From Methylovirgula ligni (lineage in GTDB: Bacteria; Pseudomonadota; Alphaproteobacteria; Rhizobiales; Beijerinckiaceae): a stretch of 64,000 nucleotides of DNA. Position 1 is the first letter of the stretch. Every line of letters starts with the position of its first letter. The notes beneath the pieces were generated by a model. It ran no database searches. It saw only the letters and a program-made list of their open reading frames with translations, and was not told the origin of the DNA. Positions 37,815 through 46,416 of this stretch are shown here, piece after piece. Both the position numbers and the translations under genes were made by a program. The stretch covers positions 1,054,001 through 1,118,000 of the forward strand of contig NZ_CP025086.1 in assembly GCF_004135935.1 (NCBI RefSeq), given 5' to 3'.

Positions 37815-37940
37815 CAAGGTGAACGGGCCCCGGTCCAACGCGCGGGGCCGCGATACGTGATCCGCGCCCGCATCACCCAGCCTAAAGAGACGTAGTTAAG
37901 GCGGGGTTTAAGCCGGGGACGGCGCCATAAAACGGCGCAT

Positions 37941-37966
37941 AAAAAAGGGGCTCCCGTAGGAGCCCC
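37941..37966 (-). terminator. Rho-independent terminator of amtB
   Basis: On the minus strand GGGGCTCC, a 4-base loop and GGAGCCCC are followed by six T. It lies 30 bp downstream of the amtB stop. Confidence 0.88.
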
Positions 37967-37995
37967 AGGTTTTTCCAGCGGGGAGGTGCCGGATG

Positions 37996-39486
37996 TTACT
38001 GCACAACCTCGCCATGCAGGGCGAGATCGAGACCGTCGCGTTCCACCTCGGGGCTAACCCTAAGCCCGATCGTGACCTTGATCAGGAAGAGGATAATCGA
38101 GGTGACAATGACGTCGTATGCAATCACGACGCCAACGCCGATCAGCTGGTTGACGACCTGGCCGGGGTTGCCTTCGATCAGGCCGGGGGTGCCGCCGTAC
38201 TGATTGATGGCGAAAACGCCGGTCAGGATGGCGCCGAGCGCGCCGCCGCAGGCATGGACGCCGAAGCAGTCAAGCGCGTCGTCGTAGCCGATCCAGCCCT
38301 TCACGAAAGTCACCGTGAAGTAGCAGAAGACGGCGACGGCGATGCCGATCCAGATCGAACCGGCGGGGCCGACGAAGCCCGAAGCCGGCGTGATGGCGAC
38401 GAGACCGGCGACCGCACCCGAGCAGATGCCGACGATGGTCGGTTTGCCGCGATGCGCCCATTCGATCAGCATCCAGGTCAGGCCCGCGACCGCGGTCGCG
38501 ATCTGGGTCACCGTCATGGCCATGCCGGCGACGACGCCAGCGGAGACCGCCGAACCGGCATTGAAGCCGAACCAGCCGACCCACAGCAGCGAGGCGCCGA
38601 TGAAGGTCAGGACGACGTTGTGCGCCGGGCCAGTGTCATTCCGCTTGCCGAGGAACAGCGCACACATCAGACCGGCAACACCGGAGTTGATGTGAACGAC
38701 GGTGCCGCCGGCGTAGTCGAGCACGTGGACCCAGGCCTTCGGATTGCCGTTCGAGAGGAGGCCATCCGGACCCCAGACCCAATGCGCGATCGGCGCATAG
38801 ACGAAGATCGCCCACAGGGTCATGAAGATCATCATCGCTGAGAACTTCATGCGCTCCGCGAACGCACCGGCGATCAGGGCCGGGGTGATGATCGCGAAGG
38901 TCATCTGGAAGGCCATATAGACCATTTCCGGAATCGTCGGCGCTAGCGGGTTCGGGTTACCTGTGTTGTTGGAGACGTCGCTTAATACGCCTTGCAGGAA
39001 GGCGCGCGAGGTTCCGCCGATGAACGCCGAGCCTGGCGTGAAGGCCAGACTGTAGGTAATGACGGCGAAGATGACCGTGATCAGGCAGGTGATCGCGAAG
39101 CTGGTCATCACCGTATCGACGACGTTCTTCTTGCGGACCATGCCGCCGTAGAAGAGGCCGAGGCCGGGTACGGTCATCATCAGGACGAGCGCCATCGAGG
39201 TCAGCATCCAGGCCGTATCGCCGCTATTCGGCGTACAGACGGTCAGATGGTTGGCATCGCAGGCAGGCGGTGCCGGCGGCGTGGCCGGGGCGGCAGCTGG
39301 CGCCGGAGCGGCGGCAGCGGGTGCGGCCGCCGGAGCCGGCGTTTGGGCGTGGGCGCTGTCGAAAGCGCTGAGGTTTACGGAAAAGAGGATGCCCAAAACC
39401 AAGGCTGCAAGCGCCAGCCGCGACGGCTTTTTGCATGCTTCCCAAGCCGAGGTAAGGCCCGTCCTCACTGACGGAATCAATTTCAT
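37996..39486 (-). CDS. amtB: ammonium transporter AmtB
   Basis: AmtB is the trimeric ammonium channel of the inner membrane. The 496-residue product has a signal peptide and an Ala/Pro-rich linker, then eleven membrane helices. Pore-lining histidines lie in the AHWVWGPDG and FGVHACGGALG segments. The Amt signature DYAGGTVVHINSG is present. It is downstream of glnK on the same strand with a 30-bp gap. The two are normally a nitrogen-regulated operon in which GlnK blocks AmtB when nitrogen is plentiful. Confidence 0.96.
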   Translation of the reverse strand: MKLIPSVRTGLTSAWEACKKPSRLALAALVLGILFSVNLSAFDSAHAQTPAPAAAPAAAAPAPAAAPATPPAPPACDANHLTVCTPNSGDTAWMLTSMALVLMMTVPGLGLFYGGMVRKKNVVDTVMTSFAITCLITVIFAVITYSLAFTPGSAFIGGTSRAFLQGVLSDVSNNTGNPNPLAPTIPEMVYMAFQMTFAIITPALIAGAFAERMKFSAMMIFMTLWAIFVYAPIAHWVWGPDGLLSNGNPKAWVHVLDYAGGTVVHINSGVAGLMCALFLGKRNDTGPAHNVVLTFIGASLLWVGWFGFNAGSAVSAGVVAGMAMTVTQIATAVAGLTWMLIEWAHRGKPTIVGICSGAVAGLVAITPASGFVGPAGSIWIGIAVAVFCYFTVTFVKGWIGYDDALDCFGVHACGGALGAILTGVFAINQYGGTPGLIEGNPGQVVNQLIGVGVVIAYDVIVTSIILFLIKVTIGLRVSPEVERDGLDLALHGEVVQ

Positions 39487-39516
39487 CTCGTTACTCCTGC
39501 TAATCTCGGTTGAGCA

Positions 39517-40190
<674 letters not shown>

Positions 40191-41069
40191 CTACGCGCTC
40201 GGGCCGAGCAAACGCAGCAGGCCTTCTTGCGCAACGCTGGCAACGAGTTCACCCGCGCGGCTGTAGATCAGGCCGCGGGTGAGCCCGCGCGCCCCGCCTG
40301 AGTTCGGGCTGTCCTGCGCATAGAGCAGCCAGTCGTCGGCGCGAAAGGGCCGATGAAACCAAAGCGCGTGATCGAGGCTGGCGATCTGGATGTCGGGGTC
40401 GAACAAGGTGCGGCCGTGCGCGACCATCGCCACGTCGAGCAGCGTCATATCGGAAAGATAGGCGAGAACTGCGCGATGCACCGCCGGATCGTCCGGCAGC
40501 CGGCCTTTGGCCCGGACCCATACATATTGCGTCGCCTCCGGCCGCTTATGCCCAAGATAATGGGATGGATCGACGAGGCGCAGTTCGATCGCGCCCTCAT
40601 CCTCCAGCCAGCCCCGCATGGCCTGAAGGCCGGGCGGCAATTTCTCGCCGAACCGGGCAAAGAATGCGGCTTCATCGGGTAGATTTTCCGGCGGAATGAC
40701 GTCCGGCAAAGGAAAGGCGTGGCTAAAGCCCGATTCGCTGACGTGAAAAGAGGCAGAAAGCGAAAAAATTGGGCGGCCGTGTTGGACGGCGTTACAGCGC
40801 CGCGTCGCGAAGCTCTTGCCATCGCGAATCCGGTCGACCTCATAGACGATCGGCGCGCGGGGATCGCCGGGCAGAAGAAAATAGGCATGCAGCGAGTGTG
40901 GCAGGCGGTCCGCCGGAACGGTGCGCTCCGCCGCAACGAGGGATTGGGCGATCACCAGGCCGCCGAAAACCCTCTGCCAGCCCGCCTGCGGGCTATGGCC
41001 GCGAAAGATATTGTCCTCGATCCGTTCGAGATCGAGTGTCTCTATAAGTTTAGCAACAGCGCTGGACAT
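40191..41069 (-). CDS. tesB: acyl-CoA thioesterase II (TesB)
   Basis: TesB hydrolyses acyl-CoA to free acid and CoA. The 292-residue product has the double hotdog layout. RVFGGLVIAQSL is near the start, and SLHAYFLLPGDP and RDGKSFATRRC follow. The C-terminal hotdog carries SLDHALWFHRPFRADDWLLY. It lies upstream of the glnK promoter region on the same strand, but the gap suggests separate control. Confidence 0.94.
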   Translation of the reverse strand: MSSAVAKLIETLDLERIEDNIFRGHSPQAGWQRVFGGLVIAQSLVAAERTVPADRLPHSLHAYFLLPGDPRAPIVYEVDRIRDGKSFATRRCNAVQHGRPIFSLSASFHVSESGFSHAFPLPDVIPPENLPDEAAFFARFGEKLPPGLQAMRGWLEDEGAIELRLVDPSHYLGHKRPEATQYVWVRAKGRLPDDPAVHRAVLAYLSDMTLLDVAMVAHGRTLFDPDIQIASLDHALWFHRPFRADDWLLYAQDSPNSGGARGLTRGLIYSRAGELVASVAQEGLLRLLGPSA

Positions 41070-41118
41070 TCGATGTTCGGCTTGCCCCCTGCCCGCTTCC
41101 CTTTGGCCGGCGCGACAC

Positions 41119-41340
41119 TCATACGTCGAGCGGGCGCGCCTCTTCGGGCAGCATGATCGGTATGCCGTCGCGGATCGGATAGGCGAGCTTGGCGGCGCGG
41201 GAGATCAGCTCCTGCTTCTGTGCATCGTATTCCAGCGTCGTCTTGGTCAGCGGGCAGACGAGGATTTCGAGCAGCCGCGGATCGATCCGGGTCTTCGGCG
41301 CCGGCGTTTCGGGGGCCGCGTTCTGGTTCTGCTCCACCAT
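41119..41340 (-). CDS. Trm112-like (UPF0434/YcaR) protein
   Basis: The 73-residue product matches the bacterial Trm112/YcaR family, a small zinc-ribbon relative. It contains [17 protein letters not shown] and [19 protein letters not shown]. Only one of the usual CxxC-type cysteines remains (VCP), so it has probably lost zinc. The eukaryotic homologue activates methyltransferases; the bacterial role is unclear. It is 9 bp upstream of the LON-domain gene. Confidence 0.86.
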   Translation of the reverse strand: MVEQNQNAAPETPAPKTRIDPRLLEILVCPLTKTTLEYDAQKQELISRAAKLAYPIRDGIPIMLPEEARPLDV

Positions 41341-41349
41341 GATCGATCC

Positions 41350-42018
41350 TTACTGCAGCCGCGATGACGCGCGCTTGGCGCGGGCCAATTCATATTCGGT
41401 AATCGCCACCAGAACCTCGGCGCGCAGCTTCAGGCTGGGCGCTTCGAGCAGCGCCTGCTTCTCGCGCGGTCCGTAGGGGCTCATCATGGAAAGCGCATTG
41501 ACGAGGGCTTCGTTCGGCGCCTCGCGGACGCTGTCCCAATCGACGGGAACCTCATTGACCTCCGCGAACTCCCGCAAGGTGCGCAAGACGCTTTCGCGAT
41601 CGACCCCCTCTTCGCCCACGCTCGGCGTGAGATCGCCCTGGAAGTCCGAGAAATCGACGCGGCCCTGGCGATAAAGCGTCTCCGCGGCGATTTCCTCGGA
41701 CATGCGGAAACGCGCGACGCCCGTCAGCGTGATGAGATAGCGCCCGTCGCCGGTCTCGGCGAATTGGGTCAGGCGGCCGGCGCAGCCGATGGATTGCAGC
41801 GCCGGTGCCGCTTCTTCTTCCGCCGCTTCGCTCTCCGGCTGAATCAAGCCGATCATGCGATGTGTCGCGAGCGCATCGTCGATCATCGCGAGATAGCGCG
41901 GCTCGAAAATATTCAGCGGCAATTCCCCGCGCGGCAGCAGCAAGGCTCCGGAAAGGGGAAATACCGGAATGATCTTCGGCAGATCGGCCGTTCCACGATA
42001 GGGTTTGTTGATGGTCAT
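41350..42018 (-). CDS. LON substrate-binding domain protein
   Basis: The 222-residue product consists of an ATP-dependent protease La N-terminal (LON) domain without the ATPase or protease parts. IPVFPLSGALLLPRGELPLNIFEPRY is its hallmark start (only part quoted), followed by GRLTQFAETGDGRYLITLTG. It probably binds protein substrates. Next to it are the Trm112-like gene and the thioredoxin gene, a conserved Rhizobiales trio. The start at ATG 42018 is preferred to longer extensions. Confidence 0.89.
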   Translation of the reverse strand: MTINKPYRGTADLPKIIPVFPLSGALLLPRGELPLNIFEPRYLAMIDDALATHRMIGLIQPESEAAEEEAAPALQSIGCAGRLTQFAETGDGRYLITLTGVARFRMSEEIAAETLYRQGRVDFSDFQGDLTPSVGEEGVDRESVLRTLREFAEVNEVPVDWDSVREAPNEALVNALSMMSPYGPREKQALLEAPSLKLRAEVLVAITEYELARAKRASSRLQ

Positions 42019-42043
42019 GCCTATGCCTCGTCCCGGGCCGGGA

Positions 42044-42949
42044 TCAGGAGAAGAGCAGCGCCGAGAGTTTACGCCGCGCGGCGCCGGTCGCCGCATCCAT
42101 GTTGCCCCAAGCCTCGAAGAATTGCAGCAATTGCTTGCGGGCGGCGGCTTCGTTCCAGTCGCGGTCGCGTTTGATGATGGTGAGCAGCGCGTCGGCCGCC
42201 TCGTTCCGCCGGCCCTGCGCATTGAGCGCGATTGCGAGATCATAACGCGCCTGGTGATCGTTTGGTTCGGCGCCGACGCGGCGTTCGAGTTCGCCAAGCT
42301 CGCCGACGCCGGCTGCCCGGATCGCGGTTTCGACCGCCGCGCGCGCGGCCCCGAGCGCCGGATCCTGCGCGGCGCTCGCCGGCACCTCCGCCAGCAGCCT
42401 TTCGGCCTCCGCCAGTTCGCCCGCCGCCACGCTGGCCTTGATCAAACCGGCGCGGGCGCCGATGTCGTCCGGGTTCTCGGTATGGAGGGCGCGGAAGATT
42501 TCGAGCGCGGCGAGCGGGTCGCCCGCCGCCAGCGCCGCTTCCGCGATGCCGCGCAAATCCTCTTCCTCGGGCAGCGGCCCGACGAGCCGCTCGATAAAGC
42601 CGCGCACCTGGTTTTCCGGCAACGCGCCCATAAAGCCATCGACCGGCTGGGCGCGCTGGAAGGCGATGACGGCGGGGATGGAGCGGATGCCGAGTTGGCC
42701 GGCGATCTGCGGATGCTCGTCGATGTTCATGGTGACGAGCTTGACCTTTCCCTGCGCCGCTTTCACCGCCTTTTCGAGCAGCGGCGTCAATTGCTTACAG
42801 GGCTGGCACCAGGGCGCCCAGAAATCAACGAGGACGGGCTGGCGGCCGGATTCGGTCAGCACGTCGTTGGCGAAGGTCGCCGCCGTCGTCGCCTTGGAAA
42901 CGGGCGCCTCGGGCAGCAAATCCGTCACCTGTTCCGATAGCTGCACCAT
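42044..42949 (-). CDS. thioredoxin-TPR protein (CnoX/YbbN-like)
   Basis: The 301-residue product has an N-terminal thioredoxin domain with active site WCQPC (C48, C51) and a C-terminal helical TPR-like domain from about residue 125. This layout is that of CnoX/YbbN. E. coli CnoX is a chaperedoxin with SxxC that protects proteins for GroEL, while alphaproteobacterial forms keep the CxxC and can reduce disulfides. It should be cytosolic. It lies upstream of the LON-domain gene. Confidence 0.92.
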   Translation of the reverse strand: MVQLSEQVTDLLPEAPVSKATTAATFANDVLTESGRQPVLVDFWAPWCQPCKQLTPLLEKAVKAAQGKVKLVTMNIDEHPQIAGQLGIRSIPAVIAFQRAQPVDGFMGALPENQVRGFIERLVGPLPEEEDLRGIAEAALAAGDPLAALEIFRALHTENPDDIGARAGLIKASVAAGELAEAERLLAEVPASAAQDPALGAARAAVETAIRAAGVGELGELERRVGAEPNDHQARYDLAIALNAQGRRNEAADALLTIIKRDRDWNEAAARKQLLQFFEAWGNMDAATGAARRKLSALLFS

Positions 42950-43171
42950 CCCCCGCTCTCCTTTCGCATCCCGCTCCGGACGCTCTGCGCATCCTGCATA
43001 GATGCGTCGGGGTCAAGCTTTTCGCAACTGCGCGCCAATTTTTTGAAGGCGGGGGTAAAGTGAGGGGAAGGCCCAGCGTCGGCGCGGAAAATTTTGTGAC
43101 GCCAGCTTGATTGCAATGGCGGAAGGTTTGCGGCATATAGCCGGGACGCTGGGGCCTGCCCCGGCGCGGAT

Positions 43172-43246
43172 GCGGGTGTAGCTCAGGGGTAGAGCACAAC
43201 CTTGCCAAGGTTGGGGTCGAGGGTTCGAATCCCTTCGCCCGCTCCA
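43172..43246 (+). tRNA. tRNA-Gly (GCC anticodon)
   Basis: The 75-base sequence folds as a cloverleaf. Its acceptor arms are GCGGGTG and CGCCCGC, pairing 7 bp with one T-G. The D loop carries CTCAGGGGTAGAG, and the anticodon arm is AACCTTGCCAAGGTT with GCC. The T arm is GAGGGTTCGAATCCCTT. The discriminator is T and CCA is encoded. tRNA genes are common integration sites, and the sequence after this one looks foreign. Confidence 0.97.
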
Positions 43247-43279
43247 AATTTCCTTCAAGGAAATCAGAGCGTTATGACA

Positions 43280-43308
43280 GGGCCGCCGCGAGGCGGCCCT
43301 TCGCTTTT
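43280..43308 (+). terminator. Rho-independent terminator after tRNA-Gly
   Basis: GGGCCGCC, loop GCGA and GGCGGCCC are followed by TTCGCTTTT. It probably ends the tRNA-Gly transcript. A smaller ATTTCC/GGAAAT dyad lies at 43248-43263. Confidence 0.75.
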
Positions 43309-43310
43309 GG

Positions 43311-43355
43311 TGCTTACATTCTGGTTATCAAAAAAATGTAAGCACTATGTAAGCA
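43311..43355. repeat. inverted and direct TGTAAGCA repeats
   Basis: TGCTTACAT (43311-43319) is followed by its inverted copy ATGTAAGCA at 43336-43344 and again at 43347-43355. The last two are 11 bp apart, close to one helix turn. Repeats like this next to a tRNA resemble arm-type sites of a tyrosine recombinase or an operator. No integrase gene remains nearby. Confidence 0.5.
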
Positions 43356-43492
43356 GTCCAGCGAAAGCTGGGTGCGACTTGGGCGTGCTCTGGCGTGCCT
43401 ATGCGGCCGGTTCCAAGGCCGCTTGGATGGCAGCGACTACCGCCTTGCCGCCGGCCAAGGCGGTTCCCGATCCGGTACTGGACGCTCGCCGG

Positions 43493-43517
43493 GCAAGTTC
43501 AAATCCTGCCCCCACAA
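43493..43517 (+). pseudogene. tRNA 3'-end-like remnant, weak
   Basis: GCAAG, TTCAAAT and CCTGC form a T arm with one mismatch, followed by CCCCACA and A where acceptor strand and discriminator belong. CCA is missing and no matching 5' acceptor strand is found upstream. It is probably a decayed tRNA 3' end of unknown type. Confidence 0.45.
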
Positions 43518-43565
43518 CAGAATGGTCGTCAGAGGCCGATCCTGGGCGTTGCGTCTACCGTTGTC

Positions 43566-43610
43566 CTCCGAAGGTGGAGGCCACACGTTCGAATCGTGTC
43601 GGGCGCGCCA
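43566..43610 (+). pseudogene. 3' half of a tRNA-Arg(CCG), likely att-site remnant
   Basis: The segment has tRNA geometry from the anticodon loop to the end. It has loop CTCCGAA with anticodon CCG, a 5-base stem strand, 5 variable bases and T stem ACACG/CGTGT around TTCGAAT. Acceptor strand CGGGCGC, discriminator G and CCA follow. The required 5' acceptor GCGCCCG is absent upstream, so it is not a working tRNA. A 3' half of this kind is what tyrosine-integrase elements leave at the end away from the intact tRNA. Confidence 0.7.
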
Positions 43611-43768
43611 TCTCATCATCAAACACTGGGACTAAGCGCGTCCACTTCGCCTTATTCTAAAGTCCACTGGCTAATATGGACGTCCGTCGATCACCGTTTG
43701 CTGCTCCGAGCAGACAGAGTGGCGGCGTTAGCAGAAGTTGTTCGCTCCGACCTTCACGCCCTCCAACA

Positions 43769-44401
43769 TCAACGTCCTGGCGTCGCATTTGCACGCCGCG
43801 GCAGGAGCACCAAGTCGGCCGCTTCCTCGGCGTCTTTCAGGAGCACCTTGCGTGGCGCGCCCAACTGCGCATGCATCGTCAGACCGCGAGCAAGGTCGAG
43901 GACCTGGCGCGCGCGCGTTCCGACAGGAAAGTCAGACGGGATTTCTCCCGCGCTGATCCCGTCGCAGAAACGGCGTTCCACGAGCGCCAAGCCGCCAGCT
44001 GCGGCGTCCTTCAGGAACTGCTTGACCTCGGGGTCGTCCACGAGGGGCGCGACGCACACCATTAGACATCCTCGGACGGACCCTTCCTCGGTCGCAACTT
44101 CCACGGCGTGCCTCAAGAAGCCGGCAATCGAGTCGCGAAGAGCCGGGGGCGAGAAGAGTGCCTTTGCCGCGCCGGCACCCTTCCGCTCAGCGTACGCCCG
44201 CAGGACACGCAGGAAGAGCGTCCGCTTGTCCCCGAAGACGGAATACAGGCTCTGCCGTCCCACACCCATGCCTGCGATGAGATCGTCGATCGCTACACCG
44301 TCGTAGCTTTTCGACCAGAAGATCTGCGTCGCTTTGTTCAGCGCTTCGCTCTCGTCGAAGTTTCGCGGCCGTCCGCGCGGCCTGTTTGAATTTGTCAGCA
44401 T
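43769..44401 (-). CDS. TetR/AcrR family transcriptional regulator
   Basis: The 210-residue product has an N-terminal TetR DNA-binding domain (RPRNFDESEALNKATQIFW, then IDDLIAGMGVGRQSLYSVFG with the recognition helix). The C-terminal ligand-binding domain is helical and contains RGCLMVCVAPLVDDPEV. It is divergent from a short-chain dehydrogenase gene, the usual layout for a repressor of its neighbour. Two AGTCCAAAAATC repeats lie in the spacer. The ligand is unknown, but a small aldehyde, ketone or quinone would fit the target genes. Confidence 0.91.
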   Translation of the reverse strand: MLTNSNRPRGRPRNFDESEALNKATQIFWSKSYDGVAIDDLIAGMGVGRQSLYSVFGDKRTLFLRVLRAYAERKGAGAAKALFSPPALRDSIAGFLRHAVEVATEEGSVRGCLMVCVAPLVDDPEVKQFLKDAAAGGLALVERRFCDGISAGEIPSDFPVGTRARQVLDLARGLTMHAQLGAPRKVLLKDAEEAADLVLLPRRANATPGR

Positions 44402-44403
44402 TT

Positions 44404-44463
44404 AGTCCAAAAATCCTTGACCGCATGATCTATAAGAATATATAAGGAAACAGTCCAAAAATC
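44404..44463. promoter_or_regulatory. divergent promoter with paired AGTCCAAAAATC operators
   Basis: AGTCCAAAAATC occurs at 44404-44415 and again at 44452-44463. Between them lie TTGACC (44417-44422) and TATAAG (44441-44446), an 18-base-spaced promoter reading toward the dehydrogenase. One repeat is 3 bp from the TetR start and the other lies at the predicted transcription start, so a repressor bound here could control both genes. Confidence 0.52.
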
Positions 44464-44514
44464 GCAAGCTGACTTCTGGCCTCACGACCGACCTCTCTCA
44501 CCGTGGAACCAAAT

Positions 44515-45489
44515 ATGAGACATTCAATCGCTCTGGTCACCGGCGCTACGTCCGGGCTCGGTTATGCCGCGGCCCGCTTGCTCGCCGACGGGGGATGGCA
44601 GGAGGTCATAGTAACGGGACGCAGCCTGGCCAAGACCAAGGAAACCGCCGCTCAGCTTGCGGATGAGACCAAGAAACGGGTGTTCACGCCGCTGGAGCTT
44701 GATCTGAACAAGGCCGCCAGCGCCCAGTCCGCGGTTGCCGAGCTGGTCAAACGAGGTCGGCCGGTCGATTTCCTGCTGCTCAATGCGGGGCTGGTTCCCT
44801 TCAAGCAGCGCGAGATTACCGCGGCGGGCGTCGAGGCATCTCAGGCCCCGCTAATTGGTCATCATGAGCTGACTGTCGGGTTGCTCAACGCCAACCTGCT
44901 GAGTCCCGACGCGCGGATTGTTATCGCCGGCGCGGAGCCTGCCCGAGGGGGCGTGCCCATGTTCAAATACACCGACCTGCCCGCCTTCGCGGCCAAATAC
45001 CATCACGGCAACCGAACCGCCGCTGTGGAAGAGCTGATCCGCAACGGGCCGAACGTGAAGTACGTGCCCAACAATGCGTATGCCGACGCGAAGCTCATTA
45101 TCGCCTGGTGGGTCGCGGCGCTGGCGCGCCGGCTGCCGTCGGACATGGCCGTGTACGCCGTATCGCCCGGTGGGGCGACCGCCACCAACGTGGTGCGAAG
45201 CGCTAGCCCGATGTTGAAGTATGTGTTTATCCCAATCGTGAACCTCATTCCCGGCATGAACCAGACGCCGGAGACTGCGGCCAGTCGGTACATCCAGGCA
45301 TCCGAGTTCGGAACCGACGTCTCGGGGCAATTCTTCGCTTCGGCCAAAGGGAAGTTCTCAGGCCCAGTCGAGGTGCAGCGCGAGCCGCACCTCCACGATC
45401 GCGCCAGCCAGGAAGCTGCGTGGCAGGCCGTCGTCAAGGTCTCCGGCATCGACTTGTCTCGTCCCGCAACCTTAAGCGCGGTGTCCTGA
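44515..45489 (+). CDS. short-chain dehydrogenase/reductase (first of three)
   Basis: The 324-residue product is an atypically long SDR. The cofactor loop is TGATSGLG, and the LLLNAGLVP segment corresponds to the NNAG motif. The catalytic tyrosine and lysine lie in NNAYADAK (YxxxK). The usual serine position is replaced (IAGAEPAR), which weakens a catalytic assignment. The C-terminus is extended by about 70 residues beyond the core. Start ATG 44515 is preferred to a GTG at 44503. The substrate is unknown. It is divergent from tetR. Confidence 0.88.
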   Translation: MRHSIALVTGATSGLGYAAARLLADGGWQEVIVTGRSLAKTKETAAQLADETKKRVFTPLELDLNKAASAQSAVAELVKRGRPVDFLLLNAGLVPFKQREITAAGVEASQAPLIGHHELTVGLLNANLLSPDARIVIAGAEPARGGVPMFKYTDLPAFAAKYHHGNRTAAVEELIRNGPNVKYVPNNAYADAKLIIAWWVAALARRLPSDMAVYAVSPGGATATNVVRSASPMLKYVFIPIVNLIPGMNQTPETAASRYIQASEFGTDVSGQFFASAKGKFSGPVEVQREPHLHDRASQEAAWQAVVKVSGIDLSRPATLSAVS

Positions 45490-45611
45490 AGGAGCGCCGG
45501 TCACGGCGACCCGACTCAGCGGGTGATGCGGAGCTACAGGTGCCCAGGAGTGCCTTCGGCATTCAAAATAAGTGGTCTGAAATCCACCTGATCACCAGCG
45601 TCACGCAAACT

Positions 45612-45636
45612 TTTCATATGAAATTGTCCAAAACCC
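45612..45636. promoter_or_regulatory. palindrome and operator-like repeat upstream of second SDR gene
   Basis: TTTCATATGAAA (45612-45623) is a perfect 12-bp palindrome. TTGTCCAAAACC follows at once, sharing GTCCAAAA with the operators upstream of the first SDR gene. This suggests common control of both dehydrogenase transcripts. Confidence 0.38.
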
Positions 45637-45669
45637 ATAGACGCCAAGGGCGTCCCGAGGAGAATACGA

Positions 45670-46416
45670 ATGGCACGGTATCAAGATAAAAAGGTGGTGA
45701 TCCTCGGTGGCACCAGCGGTATGGGTCTCGCGACGGCGAAGACGCTCCTCGAGGGGGGCGCACGCGTTCTGGTGACGGGTCGCTCACAGGCCGGCCTGGA
45801 TTCCGCACGGCAAGAGCTTGGGACGGACGCCATCGTGGTTTCGAGCGACGCGCGATCGTTGACGGACATTGATGCCCTCGCCGCTCAGGTGAAGGCCGAG
45901 TTCGACACCATCGACCTCCTTTTCGTCAACGCCGGGTTCAGCATCCCAACGCCTCTCGCGAACGTGACGGAGGACATCTACGACGAGATGTTCAATCTGA
46001 ACGCCAAGGGCCCGTTCTTTGCGGTCCAAAAGCTTTCGCCGCTGATCAATCGGGGAGGCTCGGTCGTCCTCACGACCTCGGTCGCCAACGTCAAGGGACT
46101 GCCGGGCCAAGCCACCTACGGCGCCGCCAAGGCTGCGCTGCGATCCTTCGCTCGGGTGCTCGCAGTCGAGCTGCTTCCCCAGGACATCCGCGTCAACGCG
46201 GTGTCGCCCGGCCCCATCGACACGGGCATCCTGAACAAGGTGTTCCCTACGGAAGAGATGCGTACTCACGTCAAGGAGCACACCGTCGGCATCATCCCGA
46301 TGAAGCGCTTCGGGACCTCGGAGGAGATCGCGAAGGCCGTCCTCTTCCTCGCCTTCGATGCGACCTTCACGACCGGCCTTGAGATTCCGGTCGATGGGGG
46401 TTGGTCGCAACTATGA
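45670..46416 (+). CDS. short-chain dehydrogenase/reductase (second of three)
   Basis: The 248-residue product is a classical SDR. Cofactor loop GGTSGMG is followed by VTGRS, which often indicates NADP preference. LFVNAGFS stands for the NAG motif. The serine comes in LTTSVANVKG, and YGAAK is the YxxxK catalytic pair. It ends in VDGGWSQL, the usual classical SDR end. The GAGGAG ribosome site is seven bases upstream. It overlaps the third SDR by ATGA. Confidence 0.93.
   Translation: MARYQDKKVVILGGTSGMGLATAKTLLEGGARVLVTGRSQAGLDSARQELGTDAIVVSSDARSLTDIDALAAQVKAEFDTIDLLFVNAGFSIPTPLANVTEDIYDEMFNLNAKGPFFAVQKLSPLINRGGSVVLTTSVANVKGLPGQATYGAAKAALRSFARVLAVELLPQDIRVNAVSPGPIDTGILNKVFPTEEMRTHVKEHTVGIIPMKRFGTSEEIAKAVLFLAFDATFTTGLEIPVDGGWSQL

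Larger units (their letters stand above)
43247..43768. other. 522-bp gene-free junction with tRNA remnants
   Basis: It holds a terminator (43280-43308), three TGTAAGCA-type repeats (43311-43355) and two tRNA 3'-end-like sequences (43493-43517 and 43566-43610). No reading frame here is convincing; peptides read across tRNA remnants are a known annotation artefact. It looks like a scar of repeated integration next to tRNA-Gly. Confidence 0.6.

Noticed and set aside
43202-43660. 152-codon frame starting inside tRNA-Gly, and a 61-codon antisense frame at 43437-43622
   Set aside because: Both read through tRNA and tRNA-like sequence, a known source of false proteins.
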